DNA of 57,205 bases from Myxococcota bacterium (GTDB lineage: Bacteria > Myxococcota_C > UBA6777), in NCBI GenBank assembly GCA_023150835.1, contig JAKLKB010000058.1:1-57205 (forward strand), written 5' to 3'. Position 1 is the stretch's first letter, and every line of letters begins with the position of its first letter. The translations under genes were made by a program, and so were the position numbers. Below the pieces are notes generated by a model. That model ran no database searches. It was given only the letters and a program-made list of their open reading frames with translations, and was not told the DNA's origin. Below, in pieces: positions 9,225 to 18,753 of the stretch.

Positions 9225-10030
9225 CAAATCGCGCAACCTTCGGCTTCTTCGTCTTTGGGGATGGTTTCTCTGCGTGGCATACGCTCAAGTTCTTCAAGAG
9301 GGCGTCCATCCACCCAAGTGAAACGCTTGCCATTTTTTTTCGTTTCGTATTTTTTGGCCTGCTCAAAAAGATCGGGGTGGTTTTCTTTGAGTCCTTGCCA
9401 CTCTCCAAGTTGTTGATAAAAGCAAAAATAGCAACCCGAACGAGAGCGCCACTTATAGTACTCTGGTAAACCAAGCCCAGAACTCTCCAACAGGTTTTTT
9501 ATGTCTTCAAGGCCCATGTTGTCGTCTTTGAAAGGGTACACTGGAACGATATTCGGGCGTTGGCTCAGCACAGGCGGTTTTTTTTGAGAAACGTAGCCTT
9601 CCCGATTTTCATCAGCACGAATACCGATATAACTAAAAGCGTACGTTTCGCCAACGTAATCTTCAAAAGGCTTGATCTTCAAGACTTTTGTACACCATCT
9701 CATACGCGGACTCGGAAGAAAGCCCCCATACATCTCTTGCAGCCAAACATCAAATGGATTGCGCCCCGGCTTTTGCTTGATTTTTAATGTATCAAGAGCA
9801 TTCACTCTCTTGATCTGAATGCCCAACAACGTTTCTAGCTTTTCCAAATACTCGTACGTTTCAGGAAGTTCGCAACCTGTATCACAAAACACATACTCCG
9901 CAGGGATCTGCGGATAGTTCATCCGTATGTGCAAAGCGAGAGCAGCAGAGTCTTTACCGCCCGAGATCGAAACGATGTGGCGCATCGTAGGATCCGAGAT
10001 ACTTTCAAGCGCTTCTTTCATCGTCGCCAT
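9215..10030 (-). CDS. sspD: SspD/DndC-like PP-loop ATP pyrophosphatase (PAPS-reductase family)
   Basis: Predicted enzyme that activates the DNA backbone or sulfur donor with ATP during phosphorothioation. The PP-loop SISGGKDSAA lies at 21-30. The conserved cysteines RSGCYFCFYQ and the terminal GCAIC suggest a metal or Fe-S site as in DndC. At 271 residues it is far shorter than DndC (about 500), as expected for SspD. The ATG at 10030 has AAAGGAG 8 nt upstream and lies 26 bp inside the sspC 3' end, so it is translationally coupled. Last gene of the sspE-A-B-C-D operon. A stand-alone PAPS reductase is the alternative, but the neighbours make this unlikely. Confidence 0.85.
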   Translation of the reverse strand: MATMKEALESISDPTMRHIVSISGGKDSAALALHIRMNYPQIPAEYVFCDTGCELPETYEYLEKLETLLGIQIKRVNALDTLKIKQKPGRNPFDVWLQEMYGGFLPSPRMRWCTKVLKIKPFEDYVGETYAFSYIGIRADENREGYVSQKKPPVLSQRPNIVPVYPFKDDNMGLEDIKNLLESSGLGLPEYYKWRSRSGCYFCFYQQLGEWQGLKENHPDLFEQAKKYETKKNGKRFTWVDGRPLEELERMPRRETIPKDEEAEGCAICHI

Positions 10031-13000
10031 CGGCTTTGCTCCTTTGTGATTCGTAACGGTCGACCAAACAGCCTAAAGCTTCACGAGGCGAGGTTCCTGT
10101 GTTTAGGATGCAGAACTTGTCAAAAAGATCGAAAATTCTTTGCTCGACCAAGGAATGAAGTGCAGCCCCATGTTGTGCAAGGGCTTGGGGTGGCAACGAA
10201 AGCATTGAAGCCTCGATGTCTGAAACAAAAGCAATCACTTGCTTGTCAAAGTTGGCCTCTTGCGCATCATCCCACTTATCAGGGCTTCTCCCAACAAGCA
10301 AGCTCGCGACCGAATCAAGTAACAAATGACTTGTTTCATAAGGCATTTTCAAACGTGTAAGGAATCCGCGCTGCATCGCATTGAGTTGCTGATCGAGCGC
10401 GAGCGGGAATGCGCTACTCCATCGCGCTGTAACGGATTGGAGGCTTTCTCGCTGGTCAAGCGAACGAAGAGCGACACGGATGCTTTTTTCTGCGCTCTGA
10501 TAGTATAACTCTTTGATTTCGGATATCTCGTACAGGTCGACGGCTAATTCTTGGACAATCAGATTCAGATTTTTTTCGACTAAGCGGCTCAACGGAGAAT
10601 CTTCATTTCCTCCTTTAAGATAAATGCTCGGAAGTATTCGGAAAAAGAAATTGTAAGGATCTTGGAAAACGCGCAAAGCCTTTTGGAGGTGCTGAGTTCT
10701 CTCGGAAACGTTTTTACTTTGAAAAGCTCCCGGGGACTGCTCGCTCTTCCATTGAATCATCGCGTCGTAGCAGCGCCTCAAGACATCCGCGTCGGACCAA
10801 CTCAGTTCTTCTTGTTGGAACAGCTTGTATGCTTGGGTAAGATATCTCTTCTCTATATCTGGAAAAGAATAAGAGAAAAATTGATAATTCTCAGGCTCTT
10901 TGCAGATATCTTCGATGTGCGTAGGCAAAAGATCTTCAAGATATTCTCCGTTGCTGCGGCGTATTGAGTATGTCGCAGGAAAAGCTTTCAGGGACGCAGC
11001 AAACAACAGAGGCAGAATACCTTGCCTCAATCCATAAGGCGGAGATTCAAGTTGGCGTAAGAAAGACTCGATCGATTTGGCTTGGGTGGAAGGTCGCGCA
11101 ACAAACTCATAAAAAAGCTCCCACACCTCACGAAGCTCCCGATTATCAAGCTCCTCTGGATAAACCAACCGCCAACTCTCTTTTTCTTCTCGTTCTCCCG
11201 AAGCAAGGGAAGGTCGGTATAAACCCGATCGAAGGAAAAGAGTTCTGAAAAGAAAAGCATCCGCAGAAGTCTTGCTTTCCAAGCCCACAAAAGGCTGCCC
11301 GTAACGCTCCAATAGACCAAGGATCACTTTTTTCCTTGCATTTACGACGGGCTGCGTTGGGCGGTGTTTAACGATCAATTCGTTGTCGAACTTTGGTGTT
11401 TTTGGATAAAGCGCGTACGCGATCTGGGATAGTAATTCCCGAAATGCAGCGGAGTTGGAAACTTTCTGCTCTTGTCCTTTAGAAAAATAGCGCGTTTTTT
11501 GGAGATCAGGGGATTGCAAATTTTGGAGGCTCAAATGAAGCTGGCCTTGTGCGTCTTCGAGCATATGTTGAATTTCTTTGGATACGAGAGGATCCGTTGC
11601 CAGCAAATCGTGATCTTTTTGCAATTGGAGCAAACAATACGTTTCTAATGCGTAGGAGAGAAATGGCGTTTTTTCTTTTGGTAAGACAAAGATCTGCTGT
11701 TGTTTCCCAATCCGCTCGTATTGAAACAAAAGATCCGTTGCCATTTTCAGTTCTTGTTCATTTTCTGCTAAAATATAAAAAATATTTCCGTCTGCTTTTT
11801 CATTGCTTTGAAGCTGCAAAGCCATCGGATTTGCAAGATCGCCGAGAGTGAGATACCTGCCTAGAAAATAACGACGGATGGCCTTTTCATCGTTGTACCG
11901 CAACGGGCGCCAATCTTTGGGAGGGAACTCCTTGTTGAGAAACGGAACCAGTTGAAACATATTTTTTCTTTTTTGCACCTCCTCTTGAAGCTTCTCTCGA
12001 AGATTTGCGTCCGTACCATGCCAAACACTTACGGCGTCGTTGTGTTTTCGATGGAGTAGCAGCTTTCTTTCTAGCAGATCTTCTACCGTTTTTTCGATCA
12101 GAAGGGCTTCGTGAGGGCCTTGCGCAACGTGCTGCAACAAAGCTCTTGATGTTTTCTTTCTCTCTCCGGCCAACCCCAGGCTCAACAAACAAGCCGATTT
12201 TAATACTTCTACCGCAACAGCTTCGTTTTCTATTTTAGACAGAGCACTTTGCGTCTCAAGCCATTGGCGGTGGGTTCCTCCCACACCAACGTCCATCTGC
12301 ATTGAAGCAGAAAAAAAATCGTACAGATCAGCGGCGGAAGTGACTTTATTTAGTGAAATTTGATAGAGAAAATTGAAGATCGTGCGTTCGTTTTGCGCAA
12401 CACGCGCAGCCACAAGAGGCAAAAGATACAACGCTCCTGAATCCAACGGCCAAGCCCCCTCAAAAAGAGGGACCAATTCTTCCTCCGTGAAATCTGAGTA
12501 AAGGCCAAGCTCTTTGCTTTTCCTTGCAACGTTCGCCCAGTCGACTTTTTCAGGGATTTCCAGCCTTTTGCCCGTTTCTTCTTTTCGATCCTTGAGCAGC
12601 CTCACGATGAGTTGGTAAAGCTCGCGACTTTGATCCACGTAAAGCAGCGTAGAAAAGCGGCCTTCTACTTTTTTCCATTCTTTGAGTGCTTGCTGAGGTA
12701 AGTTCGCGCCATATTGAGACATTTGCTGATGAAGCAACAGTGCAAAAACGATGGGTATATCTTTTGATCGCGATACATACTCTGCAAAAAATTGTAGATC
12801 GTTGATTGCGAAACTATTCCCTTGTTGAGCGGTATATTCAAGATGCCGTCCAAATTCATCCCACAAGATCAAGATGCGCTCGTAATCTTGGGCCTCTTTT
12901 CGCACGTTCAGCAATTTTTCTTTTGCGGCATCCAAAAAGCGGATCGCGTCTTGGATATTGTGGACTTCTTTTTCTTTTTCGAGGGTTCGGGCTTGATGAG

Positions 13001-13463
13001 ATAACCCCACCCGACGGAAAGCGTCCAATGTTGCGCGTTTGAGTTCCTGTGCGAGGTTTTGGGTGGCCCCTTCCATGACGATGCACAGCCCTCTTCTTGT
13101 GGGCGCATCCAGCCGCCCTATCACGCCCGGCGCGGAAAGAGGGGCGACGTCAGCAAGTCGGCGACTGATTTTCTCCAGCGATGCTTTGGATTCAGCGCGG
13201 TTCTCGATCAGCAAGGCAGTGTAAGTAGCAGCAAGCGACTTTCCTGTGCCATAAGGAGCGATGATCATGAAGGCTCGCTGTTGTGGTTCTACCCCCCAAA
13301 GCGCCGCGATAACCTCACGCGACTTCGATGTCGGATAAAAGTGTTCGATGTGTTCGGGATGCTCGATGTCCAAGCGAACGTTGATAGAACGCAGAACAGG
13401 AACCGATGGGATGCGGTGTGAAAAGAGAGGCAGTTTGTTTGTTTCTCGTTCGCTTGTAGACAT
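10005..13463 (-). CDS. sspC: SspC-like large P-loop ATPase of the phosphorothioation system
   Basis: A 1152-residue ATPase. The Walker A motif APYGTGKS lies near residue 70 and a Walker B-type ILILWDEFGRHLE near 215; the rest is a long helical region without recognised catalytic motifs. It is placed as SspC by order (after DUF4007, before the PP-loop enzyme) and size. In characterised Ssp systems SspC supplies ATP hydrolysis to the SspBCD modification step. The ATG at 13463 (GGTGAGGAAG just upstream) is preferred to an in-frame TTG at 13496. The gap to sspB is 35 bp. BREX BrxC/PglY-type ATPases are also large P-loop proteins, but no other BREX gene is present. Confidence 0.8.
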   Translation of the reverse strand: MSTSERETNKLPLFSHRIPSVPVLRSINVRLDIEHPEHIEHFYPTSKSREVIAALWGVEPQQRAFMIIAPYGTGKSLAATYTALLIENRAESKASLEKISRRLADVAPLSAPGVIGRLDAPTRRGLCIVMEGATQNLAQELKRATLDAFRRVGLSHQARTLEKEKEVHNIQDAIRFLDAAKEKLLNVRKEAQDYERILILWDEFGRHLEYTAQQGNSFAINDLQFFAEYVSRSKDIPIVFALLLHQQMSQYGANLPQQALKEWKKVEGRFSTLLYVDQSRELYQLIVRLLKDRKEETGKRLEIPEKVDWANVARKSKELGLYSDFTEEELVPLFEGAWPLDSGALYLLPLVAARVAQNERTIFNFLYQISLNKVTSAADLYDFFSASMQMDVGVGGTHRQWLETQSALSKIENEAVAVEVLKSACLLSLGLAGERKKTSRALLQHVAQGPHEALLIEKTVEDLLERKLLLHRKHNDAVSVWHGTDANLREKLQEEVQKRKNMFQLVPFLNKEFPPKDWRPLRYNDEKAIRRYFLGRYLTLGDLANPMALQLQSNEKADGNIFYILAENEQELKMATDLLFQYERIGKQQQIFVLPKEKTPFLSYALETYCLLQLQKDHDLLATDPLVSKEIQHMLEDAQGQLHLSLQNLQSPDLQKTRYFSKGQEQKVSNSAAFRELLSQIAYALYPKTPKFDNELIVKHRPTQPVVNARKKVILGLLERYGQPFVGLESKTSADAFLFRTLFLRSGLYRPSLASGEREEKESWRLVYPEELDNRELREVWELFYEFVARPSTQAKSIESFLRQLESPPYGLRQGILPLLFAASLKAFPATYSIRRSNGEYLEDLLPTHIEDICKEPENYQFFSYSFPDIEKRYLTQAYKLFQQEELSWSDADVLRRCYDAMIQWKSEQSPGAFQSKNVSERTQHLQKALRVFQDPYNFFFRILPSIYLKGGNEDSPLSRLVEKNLNLIVQELAVDLYEISEIKELYYQSAEKSIRVALRSLDQRESLQSVTARWSSAFPLALDQQLNAMQRGFLTRLKMPYETSHLLLDSVASLLVGRSPDKWDDAQEANFDKQVIAFVSDIEASMLSLPPQALAQHGAALHSLVEQRIFDLFDKFCILNTGTSPREALGCLVDRYESQRSKADGDDERSA

Positions 13464-13498
13464 CTTCCTCACCAAAAGCACGACAAAGAGGGGCAAAC

Positions 13499-14356
13499 CT
13501 AAAGAGATGCTCTTTTATAGTACAGTTTAAGCCACGACAAGGGGGGCTTAGACTTGAAGCGTATTCCTTTCTCGCTGGCCAAATCGACCACAGAAAGTTC
13601 TTTCTCGTACGTTTGGTGGATGCTTAACAGCCATTCATAGAGCAATTCTCGTGTCATTTGGAAAAGGCTTGAAGGCGCGAACCTCGTGGTCACAAGAGAG
13701 GCGAACGGTAGCTCTTCTTGGCTGAGCAGACCGCTTGCTTCGAGAGCATAAAAGAAGAGTTCGGGTGGTGGGGGTTGGGGTGAGGGTGTTCGCCGATAAA
13801 AACCGGATTCTTTGTAGTGCGTCAACAAGCCCAGATCGGCGAGCGGGCTTGTTAGATTTTCCTCTGGATCGGTGTTTGGAGGAGGTAAAACTGTGGAATA
13901 GCTTTGTAAAAGGCATCCCAAGTCTCTCGCCAGCGTTTGACTGCTCCGCTCTTTTTCGCCTTGGAGATCAAGGGATCGCTTCCATTGTTCAAGGGCCGTG
14001 GACTTTTCAAACCGCTTTTCATGAAACGTATCAAAAAACCAAGACCACACTGCCGCATGTTTGGCTGCTGTGACCAAGTTGATGTGGATGGCCCACCACG
14101 TACCGTCAAGATTGAAAAAAGGATCGGCGTCCCAGATCAGTTCGCCCAAAAGGCTCGGTTTGACGGATGGCGCATCGTCTTGAAGACCTGTAGAAATCAA
14201 CCAGTGGTGGAGAGATTTCACCATATTCCGCCCAAGCCCCAACATATCGGAGGCTTCGGGACTGTACAGCACATCAGGAGCTTCCTTGAGTGCTTTAAGT
14301 CCTTTGTAAAGCCATCCTTCTCGGATGGGGAATGTTTCATGACCACCAAACTGCAT
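13499..14356 (-). CDS. sspB: SspB-like DUF4007 protein
   Basis: The first residues, MQFGGHETFPIREGWLYKG, followed by LGLGRNMVKSLHHWL, are the hallmark of DUF4007. DUF4007 proteins occur in phosphorothioation and BREX-like loci, and SspB in the Ssp system is the DNA-nicking component carrying this domain (family knowledge; no nuclease motif is evident to me by eye). The start at 14356 has AAAAAGGTAGCGAG before it; a second ATG at 14383 overlaps the sspA stop as TGATG and would add nine residues. 285 residues. It lies between sspA and sspC in one operon. Confidence 0.85.
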   Translation of the reverse strand: MQFGGHETFPIREGWLYKGLKALKEAPDVLYSPEASDMLGLGRNMVKSLHHWLISTGLQDDAPSVKPSLLGELIWDADPFFNLDGTWWAIHINLVTAAKHAAVWSWFFDTFHEKRFEKSTALEQWKRSLDLQGEKERSSQTLARDLGCLLQSYSTVLPPPNTDPEENLTSPLADLGLLTHYKESGFYRRTPSPQPPPPELFFYALEASGLLSQEELPFASLVTTRFAPSSLFQMTRELLYEWLLSIHQTYEKELSVVDLASEKGIRFKSKPPLSWLKLYYKRASL

Positions 14357-14382
14357 CTCGCTACCTTTTTGTAATGGCTCCA

Positions 14383-15537
14383 TCAGCCGATGATTTCTTG
14401 TATTGCCCGATACTGCTGAACGATCACGTCCGCAGCTTTTTCTACTTCTGCAAGAGTATTGTCAACACCCAAGCTCAGCCGAAGACTCGCGTAGGCTTGA
14501 TCTTCGGAGAGTCCGAGCGCCAACAGGACATAGGACGGCTCTGGAAGGCCACTTGTACACGCCGAGCTTTGCGAGCAATAAACGCCCTCTTGATCGAGCC
14601 GCGCCATCAGCATTTGTCCGTCGACGCCTGTGAATTGAATGTTTGTCGTGTTGCAAACCCGATGTTCTGTGCTGCCGTTGATCCGAACTTCCGGACAGGC
14701 TCGGATGATCATGCCTTCGAGACGATCTCGCAGTTGCCGAAGATGTTGTTGCGTTTCGTCAAAGCGAGCCAAGCGAAGAGCGCAGGCTTTTCCCAACGCC
14801 GCGATTCCGGGAACGTTCTCTGTTCCTGGGCGCTGGCTTTGCTCTTGGCCTCCTCCGTACAACAACGGCGACAGCGTCGTGGGATCTTTGGCGTACAAGA
14901 CCGCGACACCGGGCGGAGCGTGCAGCTTGTGCCCCGTAAAGGAAAGATAGGAGATCGGTAGCTGTTGAAGATCAACAAACAATTTTCCAACAGCTTGTGC
15001 GGCGTCTGTATGCAACGGAACGTTGGCTTCTTTGCAAAGTTTGGCGATCTCTTCGATGGGTTGTATCGTGCCTGTTTCGTTGTTCACCCACTGGATAGAC
15101 AACAGCGATGGGGATGACTCAAGCGATGTTTCTACGTTATGAAGAGAGATGCGCCCATCGTGATCAACAGGAAGATAAGTGACTCGATGCCCCTCTCGCT
15201 CTAACATCCGACAGTATCGGAGCGTTGCGGAATGTTCGATGGTTGTGGTGACGATGTGAGCTTGCTTGTACTTCGACACCACAGAATGAAGGGCTTGGTT
15301 GTTGGATTCTGTACCGCAGCTAGTGAAAATGATCTGCTCAGGCAAAGCACCGATCAAGTCAGCGCAAGATTGACGGGCTTCACTCAAGAGAGTACGTGTT
15401 TTTTCACCGAGGGAATGGGCGCTTGATGGATTCCCAAAACAATCCTGCATCGCGAAGAGCGCTGCTTGTTGCACCTCTTCAAGAGGCCGCGTCGTGGCGT
15501 TGTTGTCGAGATAAAGATGCACGTTCGGCTCGATCAT
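14383..15537 (-). CDS. sspA: Cysteine desulfurase SspA/DndA type
   Basis: PLP-dependent enzyme that takes sulfur from L-cysteine as a persulfide for transfer to the DNA modification proteins. The 384 residues show the class V aminotransferase pattern: LDNNATTRP (10-18), HTDAAQAVGK (176-185), the PLP lysine in FTGHKLHAPPG (Lys204) and the catalytic cysteine in CSQSSACTSG (Cys327). An IscS-like housekeeping role is possible, but it sits between sspE and sspB: 75 bp after the sspE stop and with its own stop touching the next ATG. This dedicates it to the phosphorothioation operon. Confidence 0.92.
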   Translation of the reverse strand: MIEPNVHLYLDNNATTRPLEEVQQAALFAMQDCFGNPSSAHSLGEKTRTLLSEARQSCADLIGALPEQIIFTSCGTESNNQALHSVVSKYKQAHIVTTTIEHSATLRYCRMLEREGHRVTYLPVDHDGRISLHNVETSLESSPSLLSIQWVNNETGTIQPIEEIAKLCKEANVPLHTDAAQAVGKLFVDLQQLPISYLSFTGHKLHAPPGVAVLYAKDPTTLSPLLYGGGQEQSQRPGTENVPGIAALGKACALRLARFDETQQHLRQLRDRLEGMIIRACPEVRINGSTEHRVCNTTNIQFTGVDGQMLMARLDQEGVYCSQSSACTSGLPEPSYVLLALGLSEDQAYASLRLSLGVDNTLAEVEKAADVIVQQYRAIQEIIG

Positions 15538-15612
15538 CGATCGCTTTCAAATAAACCGAAGGGTTGAAAAAAGAGGGAGGCAATTCGTCTCTCAAATTTC
15601 GTTCGCAACGAT

Positions 15613-17706
15613 TTAGGATTTTAGGTCGTCTAGATGCTCTATCAATCTTGCTGAAAAAGTATTATAGCGTGCGACAAGAAACTCCCGATAACGATGTTCG
15701 GACGAAGACAAGAGCAATTCATGGCCATCGTTCGGAAGAAGATGATCGATGAGAACATTCGCAGTCAGCAAATTTTTGTACCTTCCCAAATCGTAGCTGC
15801 CAATTATCCTATTGCTATTGCTTAGGATAGGCGTTTTGTTGAGTGGGCTGTTCAGTATGTTGGCCGCATCCTTGCGAAGTTCGCTTGTCGACTCGCCGAT
15901 GTTGGTCACAGACGCCAATGGATAAACATGGTGTATTTCGATTTTTTCGTCATTGTTTTTTGCAATTTGCCAAGGTTTTATTTTTTTGTGCTCGTTTTGG
16001 TTTCCGATGAAGTCTCTTGGAGATCGGCTTAGAACGAATTGGTTGAAGCCCAACACGACCGCTTTGGGTATATCATCAACTTTATCAGCCCCTTCGTATT
16101 TGTCTCGTAACAATATTGTTTTGTCAGAATAATATTTTCGCTTTAATACTTCTGTTTCTAAAGTCGAAAACGGGTTTTTTAGATCTTTTTTAATCCAGCC
16201 AAGCAAATCATTTGTGTCAGTTACACACTGGTTGTTTTGATCTTTTATATAACCTCCACCAAATAAAGAAACCCAATACCAGTATTCGATTTTATCAAGA
16301 GCTTTCTTTGATTTCCAAACGTCATCAAAAGAAAGACAAAAGGCAATCGGCAAAAGCATTAATTTATAATGCAGATCAGAAGCATGAACAACGCCGCAAC
16401 GAAATTGAAGAAACATGAGGGAACGGATAATTGATTCCACGACACTTTCTGTGTTCGTATTTATTTGCTCTTCTGATAACGTGAGTATTTTTTGGCTCTT
16501 AACGTGCTGAGATAGTAACTCTTCTCCTGCTTTTGCCCAGCAACACATCGAGAGTACATTTAAATACCATTTTTTGAATTCTGATGTCGGGGCTTGGTTA
16601 TCAACGACCTTCATATATTTAGGGGACCAGTCAGTGCTTTCATCGTTCAGATGTTTTGGAGGTCTATAAGCGCTTTCAAGCTGAGAAACAATCCGCTCAG
16701 ACAAATTGGGCAAGTGGCTGTTTCTCGCAGCTCTCGCAACAACAAGATCGTAATTATCAAGCCTCGTACCGCCTCGATTCAACGCCTCAAAGGTAGCAAC
16801 AGCTCTAGGCAATTCAGTTGTTGGAGCCACGATAAGGGGCAACTTTTGCTCCAAAACAGAAAACAACGCAGCACTAATATTCGCGGACCAGTCAGCTCTG
16901 AGCCCAGACCATGCGTCATCCGAAGGCCATACGCTATCAGCAGGCTCCCTGTATTTTTCCAATTCTCGCAAAACCCCCTGTGAAAGTGGGCTGTCGCGGT
17001 TGGCTTCTATCGCCTCTTGCAGTTTTTCAACCCGTTGTTTGCCAATAACACTCAGCGCTTCTTTTAACCAACCGTTGTCTCTTTTTGATACTTCGTACAA
17101 AGGCACAAGACCTTCTTTTGCGGCTTCTTTAGCCAGATACTTTCTCAGCGGTAGGTTTGGATCGGGTGGAGGTTTATGAGCTGGATGCCACCAGTCGGAC
17201 ACTTGGTTTTTAAAAATTCTTTTAAAAACGATGTATTGCTCTAAATCGTTGGGATCGACGTCTTGAAAGCCTTTGGAACTCAAAGTATTCCAGCCAAAGA
17301 GATCAGAATCTTCGTCGCCGCTGTTGACTTTCAAAAACCAACGAAGCCGCACATTAGAATAAGCCGAGTCCCACGACTCCAACCATTCATTCGAAAAGAG
17401 ATCATAAAGTGCGGAACGCAAAGCTGTCATCCTTTGCTGGCCGTCGAGAAGGTACTCGCAAGGTGAGGCGCTATCATCGTTTATTGACTCCAACCTGCCG
17501 ATGGGCCGCGCAGCAAAATCTTTTCGAGTTCCTTGTAGCACAAGCAGACTGCCGGTAGGTATCGCGACAAGAAAAGAGGCTATCAGGCTCTGGATCTGCT
17601 CGATCTTCCACTTAAATTCCCGTTGAAAGTTTGGAAGGATAAGGGAGTTCGTGTCTATGTTACCCATCAGAGTGGAAAGTGGTTGTGATCTGTACTCGAA
17701 AGTCAT
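15613..17706 (-). CDS. sspE: SspE-like DUF262-DUF1524 restriction effector
   Basis: A 697-residue two-domain protein. The N-terminal DUF262 NTPase domain shows NFQREFKW (26-33) and the DGQQR nucleotide motif (88-92). The C-terminal DUF1524 HNH-type nuclease shows EIHHVYPL (590-597) followed by NSPLNKTPILSNSNR. This is the architecture of GmrSD-type IV enzymes and of SspE, which is stimulated by phosphorothioated self DNA and nicks or blocks replication of unmodified phage DNA. Position at the head of the sspABCD operon favours SspE over a generic GmrSD. GAAGAGG lies about 9 nt before the ATG. Which bases it senses cannot be read from sequence. Confidence 0.85.
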   Translation of the reverse strand: MTFEYRSQPLSTLMGNIDTNSLILPNFQREFKWKIEQIQSLIASFLVAIPTGSLLVLQGTRKDFAARPIGRLESINDDSASPCEYLLDGQQRMTALRSALYDLFSNEWLESWDSAYSNVRLRWFLKVNSGDEDSDLFGWNTLSSKGFQDVDPNDLEQYIVFKRIFKNQVSDWWHPAHKPPPDPNLPLRKYLAKEAAKEGLVPLYEVSKRDNGWLKEALSVIGKQRVEKLQEAIEANRDSPLSQGVLRELEKYREPADSVWPSDDAWSGLRADWSANISAALFSVLEQKLPLIVAPTTELPRAVATFEALNRGGTRLDNYDLVVARAARNSHLPNLSERIVSQLESAYRPPKHLNDESTDWSPKYMKVVDNQAPTSEFKKWYLNVLSMCCWAKAGEELLSQHVKSQKILTLSEEQINTNTESVVESIIRSLMFLQFRCGVVHASDLHYKLMLLPIAFCLSFDDVWKSKKALDKIEYWYWVSLFGGGYIKDQNNQCVTDTNDLLGWIKKDLKNPFSTLETEVLKRKYYSDKTILLRDKYEGADKVDDIPKAVVLGFNQFVLSRSPRDFIGNQNEHKKIKPWQIAKNNDEKIEIHHVYPLASVTNIGESTSELRKDAANILNSPLNKTPILSNSNRIIGSYDLGRYKNLLTANVLIDHLLPNDGHELLLSSSEHRYREFLVARYNTFSARLIEHLDDLKS

Positions 17707-18235
17707 GTTGATGCCTCTTCGTGTTGTTCGCTTCCACCATACGTTTTCTTTTCATACGGCAAAGTTTCTTGGTTGTTGGATTATCTTTGTTGTCGTTCGC
17801 TTGTCAAGATATTTTCTTTTAGCCAGACAAGAAAAGCAAGCCAACATAGCCGCCCAACAAGAGAGCCAAACCGATCCACACGCAGCGTTGCAGATGCTGT
17901 TGGAAACACGCAGCTTGGAACCGCGTTATTGGACTGCCCGTCATCAAGAATGGCTGGCCTACCTCGAATCGGTCTGCAAAGCACCATAATCATTTCGATT
18001 TCCCCACCCCGTGGCCGCAACAGCCCAAACGCCACTTCTGTTTGTTTGGAGAACTCGATCCCGCCGTAGAGCGGGGCTGCCTTGACCCCGCTCTACGGCG
18101 GGGCGTGGAACCCCACCCCAAAGATGCTTTTCCAAGCATTTCGATTGCGTTGCATCGATTTCGTTGTACATTTGACCTCCACAACAGAACTGACAAAACC
18201 AACGGGTAGCGGTTCAAAAAGAAAAGGAAAAAAAG
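17707..18235. repeat. Spacer upstream of sspE with a family A repeat
   Basis: Presumed promoter region of the ssp operon (minus strand) and of the small plus-strand gene at 18236. About 17998-18115 is a family A copy whose stem is an extended perfect hairpin (GCCGTAGAGCGGGG / CCCCGCTCTACGGC). An open frame at 17651-17989 on plus translates to a Gln-rich peptide (LLARQEKQANIAAQQ), but it has no ribosome binding site and overlaps the sspE 5' end antisense. It may be a decayed remnant. Confidence 0.55.
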
Positions 18236-18442
18236 ATGACATTGCTCGATATCTGTCAAAGCGTGAAAGAACTTTCTCGATGGGAAAAATTTCAATTAGT
18301 TCAACAACTCATTGCCGATCTGGCACAGGAAGAACAAACGACACCCCCTTTCGATGCACAAATGGAACAAGGCTACTGGAGCCAACAAAACGCTGTTGAA
18401 GCAGCCGTCGCACTCCAAGAAATGCTACGGGAACAAGGATGA
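18236..18442 (+). CDS. Small acidic helical protein paired with retropepsin-like gene
   Basis: Encodes 68 residues, predicted mostly helical (LSRWEKFQLVQQLIADLAQEE, in part), acidic, without transmembrane segments. AAAAGGAAAAAAAG precedes the ATG. Its stop overlaps the start of the retropepsin-like gene in ATGA, so the two were a coupled pair. This size and pairing resembles toxin-antitoxin or regulator-protease modules, but no family is recognised and the function is unknown. Confidence 0.65.
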   Translation: MTLLDICQSVKELSRWEKFQLVQQLIADLAQEEQTTPPFDAQMEQGYWSQQNAVEAAVALQEMLREQG

Positions 18443-18753
18443 CATCTTCACGGAAAATAAACTATAGCACTCCTCCCGTTGGTCTTCAAACGGGGATGCC
18501 TTATCTTTCCCTTACGCTCTCCCGTGAACATCATTCTGTTGATGTATCTGCTCTTGTTGATTCGGGAAGCACTCTCAATGTTCTCCCGTACTCCGTCGGT
18601 GTTCAGCTTGGGTTAGACTGGCACTCTCAAACATTCCCTCTTCCGTCGCTGGTTGGAAACTTAAAAGGCTTACAAGCACTTGGGGTTATCTTATAGCACT
18701 CCCCGATTGACATAAGCACAAAAGAAAATCATGCTCAGGCGAGGAGGTGTTGC

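Noticed and set aside
6584-17706. BREX or DISARM system
   Set aside because: No PglX/PglZ, BrxL or DrmA-type genes are present; cysteine desulfurase with PP-loop enzyme and DUF4007 indicates phosphorothioation.
17651-17989. Plus-strand open frame overlapping the sspE 5' end
   Set aside because: No ribosome binding site, antisense to sspE at its start, and no recognisable family; at most a decayed remnant.
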